A stretch of 64,000 bases of DNA from Orthonyx spaldingii (Eukaryota > Chordata > Aves > Passeriformes > Orthonychidae). The notes beneath the pieces were generated by a model that saw nothing but the letters and a program-made list of their open reading frames with translations, was not told the DNA's origin and made no database searches. Of the stretch, positions 59,701-64,000 are shown one piece after another (position 1 is the first letter of the stretch; every line of letters starts with the position of its first letter). Position numbers and translations under genes: made by a program. Location of the stretch: assembly GCA_013397795.1 (NCBI GenBank), contig VZTJ01001433.1, positions 310,001-374,000 on the forward strand, read 5' to 3'.

Positions 59701-62700
59701 CTCAGCACCTTTAGTAAAAGTTAATTGCCAACCCTAGTCAGAGAATGCAGATTATACGCTAATGCTATCACAATGGACTTGTACTGGCATTTAAAATGAA
59801 TGATAATATATCATGTTCAGTGCCAGAAAAATTTAATATTACCGTGGTAACAGTTAGAGGCCTTCTCAGCACCACTAATTGCTACAGCTGCAGAGTTTAT
59901 TATTTATTCTCTTGATTTTTTTTCATAATCTTCTAAACAGATCCTGAGATCTGACTTGCAAAATATTCTTTTCAGCATGTTCAGTCATTGAGAAATCCCT
60001 CCTTTTACTCCAGATGAAATCTTGTCTCTGTATTAGACAGTGTCTAAATTAATGTTAAGTTCATTATGACTTTGAATTTCACTGCTGGTTTAATTAGGCA
60101 CAGAATGCATTTATGAAATACAACATAAACTACAGAGCTGAAAGAGATAACTGAAAAGATTTTGCATGGGGGGAAAGCAAAATGTAAACTATCAGAAAGC
60201 AAATATGGTGCTTTGGAAGTTTATTTGTTTTGTCAGTATCACCCAGAATTTATTTAATCCCTTGCACCTTTATATATGTTGGTTATGCTAAAAAAATTAA
60301 GACTTTTGGCTGCTTCTCAAATGAAAGGGGAATGTTCCAACATCCATTTTCAGCCAGTCTGGTCTGAGTCTCTTGTTGGTACAGAGGTTATCCAGGACAT
60401 CTTCACTGAAGTAATATTCAAGTTAATGAGAATCAGTTGAATCTGACTGGAAAAAATTTTTAAAATGTGCACAGTTTGGTACTATGAATTTCAGTAATGG
60501 CAAAGTAATACTGAAATATTTTCCTTCAGAAAAAATCAGTTAAATCTCATTAGCAAAGTTAAGATTCTTTTAAGAATTGTTTACATAGTGTAACCAATAT
60601 TTAATCTGTACTACCAGATGTGTGAGAAACTTCAGCTACAAAATTTACCCTGTAAGGTGCTGCTCCTCCAAGCAGTTCAGATGTATGAGTGTATTAGAAA
60701 TTTTAGACTTGTTGGCTTCAAGCTATCTATTGTTTACAATAAATTGGATAGAAACAGCAGTTTCATCTTTCACTAATCTTCTACAGTGTTTCTTGCCCTC
60801 TCTTGCAACATCAGAAGATGAGTCTTCAGCTGGTTGCTGCAAATCATCCTGCTTTCTGCATTCTTTTTGAGAATAATTCTTAAATATCATACCTTTCATC
60901 AACTAGTGCATCACCACGTGTTATTTCAGTGATTAATACAGTTATGAGCCAGGACATGTTACTAAATTCTACCAGAGCATTTAGAAAGTGAGTAGTCATT
61001 TGAAGGAAATCTATAAGAAGGGATAAAAAGGCTTGTATTCACTTAATCATGAAATTCCTTTATTTTGCATATATTTGGGGTACAGAAACCAGATTCAGTT
61101 TGAAAACTAGTAAGTAATAATTTAAGTAAAGTGACACAGCAGTAATAAAAACAAAGCACTTCTAGTCACAATATGTAAAAGCATTTTATCAGGTGGTTAG
61201 ACCTACAGCTCTTATTACAGCTTATATTTCTAACCACCACTTGTCTTTATAGTGAGATGGGCTTGTTCCATTGTTCTGTACGCTGGCTATAATGGTTTGC
61301 TATTTTCTGTTTAAATGCATTCTCAGATTCTATCAGCATGTACAATAATACAGTTGTTCTCCTGAATTCATACTTTTTTTTCAAAGGACTTCCAGGAGAG
61401 TCCTTATGGCTTTCTATGAACCTCAAACATCTTAATTAGATTCATACTTAGAAGAAACTTTTTTGGTTTTTCACTTTTACAACAGTGTCGTGATTTGATA
61501 AAGATAGAACATGCTGATACAGAAATAAGAGATGGAAATTAGCCCATTAGATACTGATACTGGAAAAGAGAATGTACCTTTTATAGATATCAAATATTTA
61601 GCTTCTCCTCTCATTTTCATTAGATGGCTGACATCTTCTTATGCTAAAATTTATATAAATAAAATGGGAAATATGTAACTTCCATGTTTTATAGCTGTGC
61701 ATTGCCACAAATGATTAATTTTTTATACACTATTTAATCAATAAATTATTAATAAAAGTAACTACTGTGAAATGGTGTCACTACTTTGACAAATGAGATG
61801 GAAAGTGAGAGAAGATATGAAATTAAATGAAACCTCTGAATCATCTCTTAGAGTACACATGGGATCAAAAAGCATGGTAAATAAGCTTTGTGGAAGAATT
61901 TTAAAAGTTGAAGGTAGTCAGCTAAAGCTAAGAACAGACACTCTGACATATGAAAACGAGAAGGACAGTAAGTACAATTAGAGAAAGAGAAACAGTTTCT
62001 GAAGGGACTTGTTTTGATGTCTAGAAGGTGCTGCTGAAGGACCAATACTATTCTGCCACTGAAATTATGTGCAATAAACTACAAATTGACATTTCTGTCT
62101 CCACTCCATCTCATATATTTCTGCCTATTGGTTCATATACCTACACCAGATTTCTTTTTGGCCTTGGAAACATTCATTAGTTATGAATGTAAATGCTTCA
62201 AAAAAGACACCCAGCACTAGACACTTCAGTAAGATCACCCCTTAATAGAAGTCTCTTCATTTTTCTCTTCTGAAAATCATACTGATTGCCCTTAAGCAAT
62301 CTAGTTCACCTCAATAGCATGCACAGAGGTTATATATTATAATATATTAAATATATATTTAATTTGGTTTATAAAAATCACAAAATGTTATTATTAAGTT
62401 GACTTATGTCAAACACCAGCATAACCTGTGAGCTCTGCCTGTCTCCTCTCCTATGGAAGAGTAGGTTTTTTTCTGCTTGGTGCACAAATTTACAGAGAGT
62501 TGTAAGATTTCTGACCTTTCTTCAAATTTGACAAAAAATAGCAAATGGGTCCCAAGGTTTTCGGAAAGAGAGGGAACATTCATGGAACAGGCTAATGGAC
62601 CTTCCGCCAGCACTACCACAATAAACATTGCTCCTTTAGGAAACAAGGTTAAAAGTACAAAAGGACACAAAATTTTACAGGGAGAAATCTCCCCAGTATT

Positions 62701-64000
62701 TTCCTGCACCTCATTTAAGATTGTATTGCTTACTTTGTTTAGCGGATGGAGAACGTGGAGCTGAAGAGAAAAACTCCTCACACACACAGTTATCAGTCAG
62801 AATAACCTTAATGCTGAGTATGGCATTTTTTTTCTTTACAGCTGCAATTTCTATTTCTGTTGGGTTAATTTGTTGTTTGGAAATGTCTTTTGCATGAACG
62901 AGCATTTTGCTAGTAGAGAATGATTGTGCCCCAGAGCTCTGCCTCTCTGCATTTCATCATATTATGTAACTACTTCATGTCTATAAAAGCTATCTTCCTG
63001 TGCACTGTGTACATCCCTCATCCCTCCATAGACACAACTCCCTCCTTTGCTGACAGCTTTTTACCATTTGCACCATGTTTCCTTCCCTCTTTTCCATTTA
63101 AACTGGAAATTAGACCTACATTATCTTTCTAGTATTGTAATCCTTTCAGAAGGTGGGCAGGCCTACTTAGAAAATTTCCTTGACTTCATTTAATAGTTCT
63201 GTTGCTTCTGCCTCCTTATTAAGAGAAAGAGATTTTCTTGGCAAGACAAGTATTTTGAGTATTAGAAATGAGTCATGAACTTAATGAGCAAAGACACCAT
63301 TAAGTCCAGCACTTAAGGCATTGCATATAAAACAATGTTCATCCTTCAAAACTTCAGGAAAATATAGAAAAAATTATTTTTCTTTCTGTCAAAATTAGAA
63401 GCCATGATGTGAGAAAAGTGGATGCAAGAAGTCAATAAAATCTACCATTCAAAAGCATGTGGAGATGCATATTCATTAAGAAAACAACATTGCCTGAAAC
63501 AATCTATGAGCTGAACTATGATTCTCTTGACATTGTTATCTCACAAATACATAAAGTTAGTTAACAAATTGATTTAGCTGTCTGGTTGCAGGATATTTTT
63601 AACCACTAACTATTTGCTAATAGCTCAGTGCTGGAAGAGATAACGTTGCCAGTGGCATAAATCAAAGTCTAGTTAGGAAGAATACTTCCAATATACTACG
63701 CTTTATGTGAAATCAACATTATTACTCTGCTTTCCTTAGACTAAACCTTGGTACTCATCCACAAAATAGAAATGCAACCCATAACTAAATATTAAATAAA
63801 TTGAACTGCCAGCTTCCTATTTATGAGGACAACTTTGACCAGCAGATTGAGAGGGAACAGTACTTGGGGCTTTTGCCACAGTTGGATTGCTTTTCAGCCA
63901 AGGGGGAAAGAATGTGGAGAGAAGACAATATTCTTCCATGATTTAATTCCTCTGAGATTTTTTTCTTCCTTCACAAACAGGGGTGGTGTTTGGATGAGAA
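56767..64000. other. Unannotated AT-rich right flank
   Basis: 7.2 kb with no transposon or gene recognised. A CpG-holding patch lies at about 57,430-57,835, a 20-bp duplication at 58575 and an AT palindromic patch near 62,330-62,360. Facing open frames at 62404-62787 (minus, 127 codons) and 62477-62764 (plus, 95 codons) overlap each other and show no recognisable domain. The window ends in ordinary sequence without a visible element boundary. Confidence 0.5.
58575..58614. repeat. 20-bp tandem duplication
   Basis: The unit CTACATTTTGGGGGGATATA at 58575 is repeated at 58595, with differences only in the last few bases. Confidence 0.88.

Noticed and set aside
62404..62787. Facing 127- and 95-codon frames near the right end
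   Set aside because: They overlap on opposite strands and show no domain, splice support or repeat homology. At most one could be real and neither has positive evidence.

Overview
This is vertebrate nuclear DNA from a bird, most likely a songbird or close relative. Several CR1 LINE 3' ends finish in the bird-type ATTCTATGATTCTATG octamer motif. Several endogenous-retrovirus LTRs have a layout I know from passerine assemblies. That comparison is from memory, not a database search. The background is AT-rich and shows no operons, CRISPR arrays or recognisable RNA genes.

I recognise no protein-coding gene. The longest open frames lie inside LTRs or in low-complexity sequence. The rest are the size expected by chance in AT-rich DNA. 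The window reads as intergenic desert or the inside of a very long intron, interrupted by transposable elements. The elements listed here add up to about 6 kb, roughly a tenth of the window.

Layout: CR1 relics lie at 0.07-0.25, 3.65, 12.3, 15.5, 30.5, 33.4, 48.8 and 56.5 kb, with a much older CR1 remnant at 52.5 kb. Two diverged copies of one unusually long LTR (about 1.0-1.06 kb, with an internal 45-bp degenerate tandem array) lie at 7.86-8.88 and 34.98-36.03 kb in the same orientation. A shorter LTR-like element is at 10.4-10.9 kb. A probable U3 fragment adjoins a 206-base assembly gap at 33.8-34.0 kb. Two well-delimited solo LTRs sit within 1.5 kb of each other: 45551-46120 (minus, target duplication ATGGC) and 47048-47840 (plus, target duplication GAGGT). 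They point away from each other.

The most interesting loose ends are: (1) a group of exon-like segments on the minus strand at 24.2-26.5 kb, with good splice consensus but an unresolved frame conflict; (2) the shared U5 end and divergent U3 of the LTRs; (3) the paired solo LTRs; (4) several local duplications of 20-22 bp; (5) a C-rich tract that should form a strong G-quadruplex on the minus strand. I found no convincing evidence of a new biological system.
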